From positions 46,714 through 110,713 of the forward strand of contig JBBQVL010000004.1 in the NCBI GenBank assembly GCA_038211615.1: 64,000 bases of DNA, given 5' to 3'. The stretch comes from DASWJZ01 sp038211615 (lineage in GTDB: Bacteria > Pseudomonadota > Alphaproteobacteria > Rhizobiales > Afifellaceae). Below, one piece after another: positions 51,497 through 59,614 of this stretch. Positions within the stretch are counted from its first letter, which is position 1. Every line of letters starts with the position of its first letter. The notes beneath the pieces are model-generated. The model saw nothing but the letters and a program-made list of their open reading frames with translations, was not told where the DNA came from and did no database searches. The translations under genes were made by a program, and so were the position numbers.

Positions 51497-53284
51497 CTAT
51501 CCTGATGCTGCGTGTTTCGGATGCGGGGTCCCGGCCAGCCGCTCAAGCAGCGGGACCAGGGAGTCGAGCGAGGCGCAGGGGATGACGCCCAGCGCGCGGA
51601 TCTCGGCGGTCACGTCGACCGGCAGTCCGGAATTCGAATCGTCCGGGATCTGGTTGAGGCGGCCGCCGATCGAGACGGGGATTGCGAGGCCGGCGCGCTC
51701 GAGGCAGCGGATGACGTCGGTGGCATAGCGCAGGGCGATGCCGTTGTAGGTGCTGATGGCGATCAGATCGGCGCTCTGGTCCGCCGCCGTCTCCACCAGC
51801 CTTTCGGGATCGACGGAGACGCCGCCGTCGGCAATTTCCACGCCGAGCTTCGCGAGCCCGCGCTCGACGAGAGCCTTGCCGTGCTGATGGACGTCGGTCG
51901 TCGCGACGCAGGCCTTGAGCTGCCGCGCCGCGATCCGGGCGACCAGCCCCGCGTCGAGCCGGGCGACCCACGCTCCGGCCGCGGCCTCCAGCTCCTCGAC
52001 CCATTCCGCCAGCACGAGCGCGCGGCGCCCGCCCCAGCCGGTGGCGTCGAGCGACCCCGCTCCGAATTGCGCCTCCAGGCGCTGCGGTCCGATCCGCCGG
52101 AGCGCGATCAGCAATGCGCCCGCGTCGGACACGTCGACACCGTGCTCCGCCAGCCCGGCGAGCAGGTTTTGCGCGAAGCGACGGCCGCCTTCGACAAGCT
52201 TCGAGGAAACCGCGTCGACTTTCTCCCAGTCGAGCACGTCACGTGCAGCGAAGGCGTGCTCGATCATTCGCGCCGCGAAGAGCTGCGCGGCGATGATCTC
52301 GTCCACGTCGGGGATGCGCTCGTTCTCGGTGACCGGCACCGGGTTGATCGCATGGCCGGTGCCGTCGCGCAGCAGCGCCCAGATGTCCGCCTGCAGATAG
52401 CTCGCAAGGCTCGCGTAGTTGCCTGCGGGCCCCGCGCGATAGCTCACCGTGTTGCCGAAGATCATGGTGCCCGGGGTGTCGCTCACCGTCGCCAGCGCCC
52501 GGTGGAAGGCGAGCCGGAGGAGAGGCGCCGTGAAATGGTGTCCGTAGCAATGCGAAAGCCGGGCGCCCACCAGTTCCTCGACGACGTATTTTTCGACGAG
52601 CACCATGCCGAGCGCTGAGCTCGTATCCGCGAAAAGGCCGGCGAAGCCATCGTCGAGGTTGGAATGGACGAGCACTTCCACGTCCTGCGCTGCGATCAGG
52701 CCGAGCGCGATCAGGGTCGCCTCGGTGGTCGCGACATCGTCGTCCCAATAGGGGAGGCGGAATGTGAAATACTGGCCGAGATTGCCGATTGCGGTGGCTC
52801 CGGCGGCAAGCGCTGCCCTCGTGTTCTCCACCGCGCCCGGCAGTCCCATCATGAAGTCACCGAAATGCGCCGCCGCCGGTGCGGCGTTGGTGATGCGGCC
52901 GAAATCCTCCGGGCCGCCGAGCACGATTCCGGTACCCCGCGGTCGCTCGGCGCGCAGCGCTGCCGGGTAGCCCATCGACCAGTCGAGCGTCACGCCGAAG
53001 CGGTCGATCGTGGCTCCGGCTTCGGCGCAGGCGCGGTGCACTTCGGCGATCGCCTCGCATGTGCGCTCCACGCTGCGGAATCCGATATGGGCGTGCTGCA
53101 TGATGCGCCCGGCGGTAACGGCGCGGCGCTTGTATTCAGCCTCCGAGGCGACGTTGGCCTCCTCGAGGAAGCGGTTGCCGCCAACGCGCCAGTCGCGCGC
53201 CTGGGATCGCCCCTCGGCGAGCAGCTCCGCCGTGGGCCGCAGCCCCGGCGCGGCCAGGTCGGCGAGGAGCGGGAGAACCGGCAT
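51497..53284 (-). CDS. Cobalamin-dependent mutase-like protein (barrel plus B12-binding domain)
   Basis: 595 residues from the ATG at 53284. The C-terminal third is a B12-binding domain of the base-off type: DVHQHG (His466 the cobalt ligand, Gly469), LIAISTYNG (Ser511) and VSIGG (540-541). The N-terminal 400 residues look like the catalytic barrel of glutamate-mutase-type enzymes, with GVTLDWSMGYPAAL, AIGNLGQY and NPVPVTENERIPDVDEI. Methylmalonyl-CoA and aminomutase sequences fit less well. Such enzymes rearrange carbon skeletons by radicals, using adenosylcobalamin. It sits between two proline-racemase-type genes, so an amino acid substrate is likely. The exact reaction is unknown. Confidence 0.82.
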   Translation of the reverse strand: MPVLPLLADLAAPGLRPTAELLAEGRSQARDWRVGGNRFLEEANVASEAEYKRRAVTAGRIMQHAHIGFRSVERTCEAIAEVHRACAEAGATIDRFGVTLDWSMGYPAALRAERPRGTGIVLGGPEDFGRITNAAPAAAHFGDFMMGLPGAVENTRAALAAGATAIGNLGQYFTFRLPYWDDDVATTEATLIALGLIAAQDVEVLVHSNLDDGFAGLFADTSSALGMVLVEKYVVEELVGARLSHCYGHHFTAPLLRLAFHRALATVSDTPGTMIFGNTVSYRAGPAGNYASLASYLQADIWALLRDGTGHAINPVPVTENERIPDVDEIIAAQLFAARMIEHAFAARDVLDWEKVDAVSSKLVEGGRRFAQNLLAGLAEHGVDVSDAGALLIALRRIGPQRLEAQFGAGSLDATGWGGRRALVLAEWVEELEAAAGAWVARLDAGLVARIAARQLKACVATTDVHQHGKALVERGLAKLGVEIADGGVSVDPERLVETAADQSADLIAISTYNGIALRYATDVIRCLERAGLAIPVSIGGRLNQIPDDSNSGLPVDVTAEIRALGVIPCASLDSLVPLLERLAGTPHPKHAASG

Positions 53285-53289
53285 GCGGA

Positions 53290-54291
53290 TCAGGCGAGCT
53301 GGAAGCCGAACGCGAGTGGGTCGCGCTCGTCGACGTAGATCGTGTTGTGCCCGATGACGCGCGCCCATCCGCCAACGCTTGGACGGATGGCGTCATATTT
53401 TCCGACCGTCGTGGCGCTTTCCACCCGGCAGTGAAACAGAGTTCCGATGATGCTTTCGTGGACGAAGTTCTCGCCGACAGCGAGCTTCCCGCGGGCGACG
53501 CGCTGCGCGACGCGTGCCGACGATCCGGTTCCGCAGGGGGAGCGGTCGATACCCTTCTCGCCGTAGAACACCGCGTTGCGGGCATGCGCCTCGGGGTGCT
53601 TCGGCCTGTCGCACCACATGACGTGGCTCACGCCCGCGATGCGATCGTCCTCCGGGTGCACGGGAGAGAGCGCCGCCTGCACCGCTGACCGGACCATCGG
53701 GCTCAGGCGCTGGATGTCGCCGGCGCTCATGCCGTCGAGCCCGGTCCACGCGGCCTGCGGCTCGATGATGGCATAGTAGTTTCCGCCATACGCCACGTCG
53801 ACGACGAGGCGGCCGAGGCCCGGCACCTCGACCGCGACGTCAGCCGCATGCAGGTAGCTCGCGACGTTGAAGATCCGCACCTCCTCGACGAAGCGGCCCT
53901 CCCGCCTGTATTCGACCTCGACGCGGCCTGCCGGCACTTCCAGCGCGAGCCGACCCTCCGTGCGCGGCGTGACAAGGCCCTCCTCGAGCGCCACCGTGAC
54001 CGTGCCGATCGTGCCGTGGCCGCACATCGGCAGGCAGCCGCTCACCTCGATGAAGAGCACGCCCACGTCGCAGTCGTCGCGCGAGGAGGGGTAGAGGATC
54101 GTGCCGGACATGAGGTCGTGGCCGCGCGGCTCGAACATCAGGGCGCGGCGCACCCAGTCGTGCTCGGCCATGAATATCTGGCGCTTCTCGGCCATACCGA
54201 CATTCGGAAGTATCGGCGCGCCGCCGGCGACCACGCGGACAGGATTTCCGCAGGTGTGAGCGTCGACGCAGAAGAAGGTGTGCGGATGCAT
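53290..54291 (-). CDS. Proline racemase-family epimerase (Cys/Cys type)
   Basis: 333 residues with GGGAG upstream of the ATG. Both catalytic cysteines are present: Cys90 in LPMCGHGTIGT and Cys253 in RSPCGTGSSAR, so it should invert a stereocentre by the two-base mechanism. With a DadA-type dehydrogenase encoded next to it, a 4-hydroxyproline 2-epimerase role is the standard interpretation. It is followed by the cobalamin enzyme after five bases. Confidence 0.93.
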   Translation of the reverse strand: MHPHTFFCVDAHTCGNPVRVVAGGAPILPNVGMAEKRQIFMAEHDWVRRALMFEPRGHDLMSGTILYPSSRDDCDVGVLFIEVSGCLPMCGHGTIGTVTVALEEGLVTPRTEGRLALEVPAGRVEVEYRREGRFVEEVRIFNVASYLHAADVAVEVPGLGRLVVDVAYGGNYYAIIEPQAAWTGLDGMSAGDIQRLSPMVRSAVQAALSPVHPEDDRIAGVSHVMWCDRPKHPEAHARNAVFYGEKGIDRSPCGTGSSARVAQRVARGKLAVGENFVHESIIGTLFHCRVESATTVGKYDAIRPSVGGWARVIGHNTIYVDERDPLAFGFQLA

Positions 54292-54312
54292 GGTGAAGCT
54301 CCCTGCGCGCGC

Positions 54313-55539
54313 TCAGTCGAACCGCGCGATGCTGAAAGGCGACAGGTCGATGGACGGTCGCCGGCCGGACACAAGCTCGGCAATCAGCCTCCCGGTCGTC
54401 GGGCCGACGGTCAGTCCGGTATGGCCGTGGCCGAAGGCGTAGAAGACGTTGCTGCGGCGCGGCGAGGGGCCAATCACCGGCAGCGAGTCCGGAGTGGTCG
54501 GACGATGGCCCATCCAGTTGACGCCGCCCGCCGGGTCGAGCCCGGGAAAGTAGCGCGCGGCGAGGGTGACCAGCGCCTTGCTGCGCGCGTAGTTCGGCGG
54601 CGCCTCGAGGCCGGCGAATTCCGCCGCGCCTCCGATCCGCAGCCCCATCTCCAGCGGCGTCGCCACGAATTTCCGCTCTGAGAAGATGACCTCCGCCCGC
54701 AGCGCGACATGCGGATCCGGAAGGGTCGCGTTGTAGCCGCGCTCGCTCTCGACCAGCGCCTTGTCGCCGAGCATCCTGGCGACTCGTCCCGACCATGCGC
54801 CCGCCGCCACGACCAGCGCCTCGAAAGGCACCCGCTGTCCCCCAACCACATGCACAGCGCCGGAATCGACGCCGGCCACCTCGCCCGTCGCGATCCGCAC
54901 GCCGCGGGCGGCAAGCCGGTTCCTGAGCACATCGACGATCCGCTTCGGGTCGGAGACATGCGCCCAGCCGGGCGTGTCGATCGCGTGCTTCACGATCGGA
55001 CCGAGCGCCGGCTCGCGCTCGCGCGCCTCGTTGCCCGTGAGTTCGTCCGCCACGATTCCGAAGCGCCGCTTCAGGTCCCACTCCGCCCGGTCGCGGCGAA
55101 AGCCCTCGCTGGTCTCGTAGACCGACATCGCCCCCACCGGGTGCAGGTCGCCGGACAGGCCGAGCGCGGAGAGCATCGGCACGAGGTCGTCGTAGGCGGG
55201 GCGCGTGAGTGCGGCGAGCGCGGCCGTGATCCGCAGCATCTCCGGCGGGCTTCCGGATCGCAGAAAGCGCCAGAGCCAGGGAGTGAGCGCAGGGAGATGG
55301 CCGATACGCAGCGAAAGCGGGCCTAGCGGATCGAACAGCCAGCCGGGGATGCGCCAGACAAGCCCCGGCGCCGAGGCCGGCACGATCTCGCTGATGCCGA
55401 TTCCGCCGGCATTGCCGAAGGATGCCTTGTCGCCCGCCGGGTCGCGGTCGAGCACGGTGACGCGATGCCCGTCGGCGAGCAGGAAATACGCCGCGGAAAG
55501 GCCGACGATGCCGGCGCCGATGACGACGACCTCCGCCAT
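54313..55539 (-). CDS. FAD-dependent D-amino acid dehydrogenase (DadA-like)
   Basis: 408 residues from the ATG at 55539, which overlaps the cupin stop by one base (TGATG). The FAD motif VVVIGAGIVGLSAAYFL, then TVLDRDPAGDKASFGNAGGI, and the C-terminal MGHRPTTPDSLPVIG and AFGHGHTGLTVGPTTGR make this a canonical DadA-family member. It oxidises D-amino acids (for example a D-hydroxyproline) to imino acids. The neighbouring epimerase would supply the D-isomer. It differs from the paralogue at 3102-4361. Confidence 0.93.
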   Translation of the reverse strand: MAEVVVIGAGIVGLSAAYFLLADGHRVTVLDRDPAGDKASFGNAGGIGISEIVPASAPGLVWRIPGWLFDPLGPLSLRIGHLPALTPWLWRFLRSGSPPEMLRITAALAALTRPAYDDLVPMLSALGLSGDLHPVGAMSVYETSEGFRRDRAEWDLKRRFGIVADELTGNEAREREPALGPIVKHAIDTPGWAHVSDPKRIVDVLRNRLAARGVRIATGEVAGVDSGAVHVVGGQRVPFEALVVAAGAWSGRVARMLGDKALVESERGYNATLPDPHVALRAEVIFSERKFVATPLEMGLRIGGAAEFAGLEAPPNYARSKALVTLAARYFPGLDPAGGVNWMGHRPTTPDSLPVIGPSPRRSNVFYAFGHGHTGLTVGPTTGRLIAELVSGRRPSIDLSPFSIARFD

Positions 55540-56069
55540 CAGGGCTTCCGCGGGTCGGACGGGGGCGGTGCGAACACCGTGCGTTGCTCGATCGCCAGCA
55601 CGTCGGCCGGCCGCGGGAACGGCGCCGGAGTGTGTTCCCCGGGCTGGCGCGGCCTTCCGATCTGGCTGAAGAAATCCTCCAGGCCGTTCGGCACGATCAG
55701 CCATATCCAGGCGATCTCCTCCTCGCCCTCGTTGATCAGCATGTGCCGCCGGTTCTTGCCGAGGAAGAGCGTAGTGCCCGGAACGAGCGGAACGTCGACG
55801 CCGTCGATCACCGCCCTCCCGATGCCGCGCAGCACATGGATCACCTCCTCGTTGCGGTCGTGGGCGTGCTCGCGAACATGGCAGCCGGGAGGAACCACCT
55901 GTGTCCCGAGACCGATCGGATGCTCCATCGCGACACTGCCCGGCGCGACGATGACGTCGATGAAGCCGTTGGCGGGGACTGGCTGCCAGAAGCTCGATCC
56001 CTCGCCGGGCTGCACGACGAGAACCTCGCCGCGCCGGCCCGGTTGCGATTGCGCCTGTTCGTCGCTCAT
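55539..56069 (-). CDS. Cupin-domain protein
   Basis: 176 residues with AAGGAG upstream. The double-stranded beta-helix motifs are VPPGCHVREHAHDRNEEVIHVLRG (three His and Glu as metal ligands) and LVPGTTLFLGKNRRHMLINEG (His). It ends in a Pro-rich tail. Cupins of this size can be metal-dependent isomerases, dioxygenases or sensors; which one cannot be told. It sits between the importer and the DadA-like gene, so it may act on or bind the imported compound. Confidence 0.9.
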   Translation of the reverse strand: MSDEQAQSQPGRRGEVLVVQPGEGSSFWQPVPANGFIDVIVAPGSVAMEHPIGLGTQVVPPGCHVREHAHDRNEEVIHVLRGIGRAVIDGVDVPLVPGTTLFLGKNRRHMLINEGEEEIAWIWLIVPNGLEDFFSQIGRPRQPGEHTPAPFPRPADVLAIEQRTVFAPPPSDPRKP

Positions 56070-56084
56070 CTCCGCTCCTTGGCC

Positions 56085-56825
56085 TCAGACTTTCGGCAGG
56101 TAGGCTTGGCGCAGCTGCGGATCGGCGAGGAGCTTGGCGCCCGGCCCCGACATCGTCGCGTATCCGTCCTCGAGCACATAGGCGTAGTCGCAGATCTCCA
56201 GCGCGAAGTTCACGTTCTGCTCGACCAGCACGATGCTCACGCCCGATTCGGCAAGCTTGAGCACGATCGCCAGGATCTGGTTGACGACACGCGGCGCAAG
56301 GCCGAGCGACGGCTCGTCGAGCAGGAGAAGGCGCGGCTGCGCCATCAGGCTGCGGGCGACGGCAAGCATCTGCTGCTGCCCGCCCGAAAGGCCGCTCGCG
56401 GGGGTGGCGCGCCGCTCCGTCAGGATGGGAAAGAGCGCGAACGCCTGGTCGCGCAGCTCGGCATAGCTGCGCCCCCGCCCGGGAATGTAACCGGCGACGA
56501 GGTTCTCCTCTACCGTCAACCGCTGGAAGATCCGCCGACCCTCCGGACAATGACCGATGCCGCGGCGCGTGATGCGGTGCGCCGGCATCGCGGTGATCGT
56601 TTCGCCGTCAAAGCGGATTTCGCCGGCATGCACGGTCGTCAGCCCGCTGATCGTGTTGAGCAAGGTGGTCTTGCCCGCGCCGTTGGGGCCGACGATGGCG
56701 ACGATCTCACCGTCATGCAGCGTCAGGTCGACGCCTTTCAATATCCGTGTGCGCCCGTATCCGGACTCGATTCGATCGATTTCGAGCAGCTTCTCGGAGG
56801 TCGTCGATCTCACCGGGACTGCCAA
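56085..56825 (-). CDS. Branched-chain amino acid-type ABC ATPase (LivF-like)
   Basis: 246 residues from a TTG at 56825, six bases after AGGAGG; an upstream TTG (56846) and a downstream GTG (56813) are alternatives. The 5' part overlaps the end of the LivG-like gene by about 110 bases, which is long but the ribosome site supports it. Walker A GPNGAGKTT, signature LSGGQQQMLAVARSL, Walker B LLLLDEPSLGLAP and the family's VEQNVNFAL. It is one of two ATPases of a Liv-type importer. Confidence 0.93.
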   Translation of the reverse strand: MAVPVRSTTSEKLLEIDRIESGYGRTRILKGVDLTLHDGEIVAIVGPNGAGKTTLLNTISGLTTVHAGEIRFDGETITAMPAHRITRRGIGHCPEGRRIFQRLTVEENLVAGYIPGRGRSYAELRDQAFALFPILTERRATPASGLSGGQQQMLAVARSLMAQPRLLLLDEPSLGLAPRVVNQILAIVLKLAESGVSIVLVEQNVNFALEICDYAYVLEDGYATMSGPGAKLLADPQLRQAYLPKV

Positions 56826-57567
56826 GGTATGCCTCCTGCACGGCAAGGTTGCTCTGCACGGCCGCCGGGCTGCCCTCGAAGAGCAGCCTGCCCTGGTGCA
56901 GGACGAAGATGTGGTCGGAGAGCGACATGACGAGGCTCATGTCATGCTCGACGACGATCATGATGAGGTCGGGCCGCGCCAGCGCGCGGAGCGTCTGCTT
57001 CAGCCGGTCCGTCTCGCCGTGGTTCAGGCCGGCGGCGGGCTCGTCGAGCATGAGGACCCGCGGACGCAGGATCGTCGCGCGCGCGATCTCCAGGAGCTTC
57101 TGGTTCCCGTAGGAAAGGTCGGCGGCGAACTCGCCCGCATGCCCCTCGAGGCCGAAATGCTCAAGCACGGCCATGCAGCGCGCGATCCGCTTCTCCTTCA
57201 TCGCACGCGATGCGCCTGGCACCAGCACCTCCACGAGCGTCTTGCCGAAGAGCTCCGGGAAGAGGCAGACCTCGAGATTCTGCAGCACCGTCATCCCATC
57301 GAAGAGGCGGATGTTCTGGTAGGTGCGGGCGACGCCCTGCCGCGCGATCTGGTGCTTCTTCAACCCCTGCAATTCCACCCCATCGAGCAGGATGCGGCCG
57401 CTCGTCACCTTGTAGGAGCCGGCGCACATGTTGATCAGCGTCGACTTGCCAGCCCCGTTCGGGCCGATGACGGAGGTGATGATGCCCGGCCGGAACGACA
57501 GGCTCAAAGCGTCGACCGCGAGAAGCGCCCCGAACCGCTTGGTTACCGCTTCGAAGTCGAGGATCAT
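56713..57567 (-). CDS. Branched-chain amino acid-type ABC ATPase (LivG-like)
   Basis: 284 residues from the ATG at 57567, which overlaps the LivM-like stop by four bases. Walker A GPNGAGKST, Q-loop TYQNIRLFDGMTV, signature-like LSYGNQKLLEIARA, Walker B VLMLDEPAAGLN, switch VEHDMSLV. A basic C-terminal extension of about 30 residues is encoded where the LivF gene begins. It partners the LivF-like ATPase. Confidence 0.93.
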   Translation of the reverse strand: MILDFEAVTKRFGALLAVDALSLSFRPGIITSVIGPNGAGKSTLINMCAGSYKVTSGRILLDGVELQGLKKHQIARQGVARTYQNIRLFDGMTVLQNLEVCLFPELFGKTLVEVLVPGASRAMKEKRIARCMAVLEHFGLEGHAGEFAADLSYGNQKLLEIARATILRPRVLMLDEPAAGLNHGETDRLKQTLRALARPDLIMIVVEHDMSLVMSLSDHIFVLHQGRLLFEGSPAAVQSNLAVQEAYLGSPGEIDDLREAARNRSNRVRIRAHTDIERRRPDAA

Positions 57568-58577
57568 CGCCAGCCCAGGGTGCGCATGAGCCAGGCGGGA
57601 TTGTAGCGTCTTTCGATGAGCCCGCGGGGGCGCAGGAGGATGATCAGGACAAGAGCGCAGCCGTAAAGCAGCATCCGGTACTCGGAATATTCCCGCAGCA
57701 GCTCCGGCACCACAATCAGGACGGCGGCGCCGACGACGATGCCGACGAGGTTGCCGAGGCCGCCGATCACGATGATGAGGACGATGGTCAGGGATTCCCA
57801 GAAACTGAAGCTGACCGGATCGACGAAACGCTGCAGCGCCGCGAATATGACGCCGGCGACGCCGCCGAAAGTGGCGGACAGGCCGAAGGCGAGCAGCTTC
57901 GCGACGGTCGTGTCGATGCCGATCCCGCGCGCCGCGTCCTGGTCCTCGCGAATGGCGGCCCAGCCGAGCCCGAGAATGGAGCATTCCAGCCGCCAGGCGA
58001 TGGTCAGCGCCGCGACGACAAACGGCAGGAGAAGGAAGAAGAAATCGCGCGGGGAGTTGAGGCCCATTCCGAAGAGATGCGGCTCGTCGATGCGGGATAT
58101 GCCCTGCGGCCCGTTCGTCATCCAGCCGAGATTGTTCATGAACAGGCGGACGATCTCGCCGAAGCCCAGCGTGACGATCGCGAGGTAGTCGCCGCGCAGG
58201 CGCAGAACCGGAATGCCGAGCAGCACGCCGGCAAGGCCCGCGAGCCCGCCTCCGACGACAAGCAGCAGCGAGAAGGGCAGGTGGATGTCGAACTGGCCGC
58301 TGGCGAGAATGGCGTAGGTGTAGGCGCCGATCGCGTAGAAGGCGACGTAGCCGAGGTCCAGCAGCCCGGCATAGCCGACGACCATGTTGAGCCCGACGCC
58401 GAGCAGCACGTAGATCAGCACCATGTCGATCACGCGCACATAGTAGGTCGGCAGGCCCGGCACTCCGTAGAGAAGGAGCGCGAGGGCAATTGCGACGATC
58501 GCGACGGCACGGAGGCGGCCGGCCCGCGACTTCGCGGCGGGCAGGAAAGGCGTCGTGGCGCCGGTCTCAGAAGTCAC
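57564..58577 (-). CDS. Branched-chain amino acid-type ABC permease (LivM-like)
   Basis: 337 residues from a GTG overlapping the LivH-like stop by 11 bases. It has about eight to ten membrane helices and the LivM features GYAGLLDLGYVAFYAIGAY and AIREDQDAARGIGID, the cytoplasmic loop that contacts the ATPases. It pairs with LivH. Confidence 0.94.
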   Translation of the reverse strand: MTSETGATTPFLPAAKSRAGRLRAVAIVAIALALLLYGVPGLPTYYVRVIDMVLIYVLLGVGLNMVVGYAGLLDLGYVAFYAIGAYTYAILASGQFDIHLPFSLLLVVGGGLAGLAGVLLGIPVLRLRGDYLAIVTLGFGEIVRLFMNNLGWMTNGPQGISRIDEPHLFGMGLNSPRDFFFLLLPFVVAALTIAWRLECSILGLGWAAIREDQDAARGIGIDTTVAKLLAFGLSATFGGVAGVIFAALQRFVDPVSFSFWESLTIVLIIVIGGLGNLVGIVVGAAVLIVVPELLREYSEYRMLLYGCALVLIILLRPRGLIERRYNPAWLMRTLGWR

Positions 58578-59520
58578 GCTTGTACACCATGCCCTCTTCC
58601 GTGACGGTCTCGCCGAGGAACCCCGCCGGGCGGAAGATGAGCACGACCACCAGCACTGAAAATGCGAAGATGTCGCGGTACTCGGAGCCGATGAACCCGT
58701 GCGTCAGCTTCGGCAGCAGGCCGGCGCCGAAGGTCTCCAGGAGGCCGAGCGCGAATCCCCCGAGCATGGCGCCGGGGATGCTTCCAATGCCGCCGAGGAT
58801 CGCGGCGATGAACGCCTTCAGGCCGACGATGAAGCCCATGCTGAAGACGACGATCCCGTAATAGCCGGAGTAGAGGATCCCGGCGATCGCGCCGAGGCCC
58901 GGGCCGATGAAGAAGATGAGGCTGATCGGCCTGTTCACGTTGATGCCAAGCAGCCGCGCTGTCTGCATGTTCTCCGATACCGCGCGGATCCTGATTCCAA
59001 GCGTCGTCGCGTTCACGAACCAGGCGAGGCCGAGCATGAGGGCAACGGCGAAGACGACGATGAAGATCTGGTTCAGGGTGACGATCGCGCCGAAGACATC
59101 GAACGAAACCGCCGGCACGAACGCCGGGAAGGGCAGCGGCCGGCGGCTGACGAAGAGCATCACCACGTTCTGCAGGATGATGGCGACGCCGAGCGCGCTC
59201 AGCATCGGCGCGAGCCGCGAGGAGCGGCGCAGCGGGCGGTAGGCCGTCGCTTCGATTCCGACGCCGAGGAGGCCGACGGCGATGAAGGTCACGACGAAAA
59301 TGGCGAAGACCACGAGCACGCCGAGCGCACCGCCCGCAAGGCTCGCCGTCGCGGCAAGAAGGAAGAAGGCGACGTGCCCCCCGACCATGAACATCTCGCT
59401 GTGGGCGAAATTGATCAGGCGGAGCACGCCGTAGACCATGGTGTAGCCAAGCGCGATCAGAGCGTAGATCGCGCCGATGGTCAGCGCGTTGACGAGCTGC
59501 TGGACCAGGAACCCCGTCAT
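58567..59520 (-). CDS. Branched-chain amino acid-type ABC permease (LivH-like)
   Basis: 317 residues with about eight membrane helices. LivH features are GAIYALIALGYTMVYGVLRLINFAHSEMFM at the start and AVSENMQTARLLGINVNR, the ATPase-contacting loop. A GC-rich hairpin separates it from the binding-protein gene, which probably lowers permease expression relative to the receptor. Confidence 0.94.
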   Translation of the reverse strand: MTGFLVQQLVNALTIGAIYALIALGYTMVYGVLRLINFAHSEMFMVGGHVAFFLLAATASLAGGALGVLVVFAIFVVTFIAVGLLGVGIEATAYRPLRRSSRLAPMLSALGVAIILQNVVMLFVSRRPLPFPAFVPAVSFDVFGAIVTLNQIFIVVFAVALMLGLAWFVNATTLGIRIRAVSENMQTARLLGINVNRPISLIFFIGPGLGAIAGILYSGYYGIVVFSMGFIVGLKAFIAAILGGIGSIPGAMLGGFALGLLETFGAGLLPKLTHGFIGSEYRDIFAFSVLVVVLIFRPAGFLGETVTEEGMVYKRDF

Positions 59521-59563
59521 GAAGGCGCCCCGGCCGAACCGACCGGCTGCTGACGGGAAGAGA

Positions 59564-59583
59564 CGGCGCGCCCGAGCGCGCCG
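59564..59583 (-). terminator. Intercistronic hairpin between receptor and LivH genes
   Basis: CGGCGCGC (59564-59571) and GCGCGCCG (59576-59583) form an 8-bp stem with a 4-base loop. It lies after the binding-protein stop, with only a weak U/C run. Such hairpins partly stop or stabilise transcripts so that the receptor is made in excess. Confidence 0.5.
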
Positions 59584-59614
59584 CCCCGATTTTCCGGCGA
59601 GCGACCCGTTTCGG

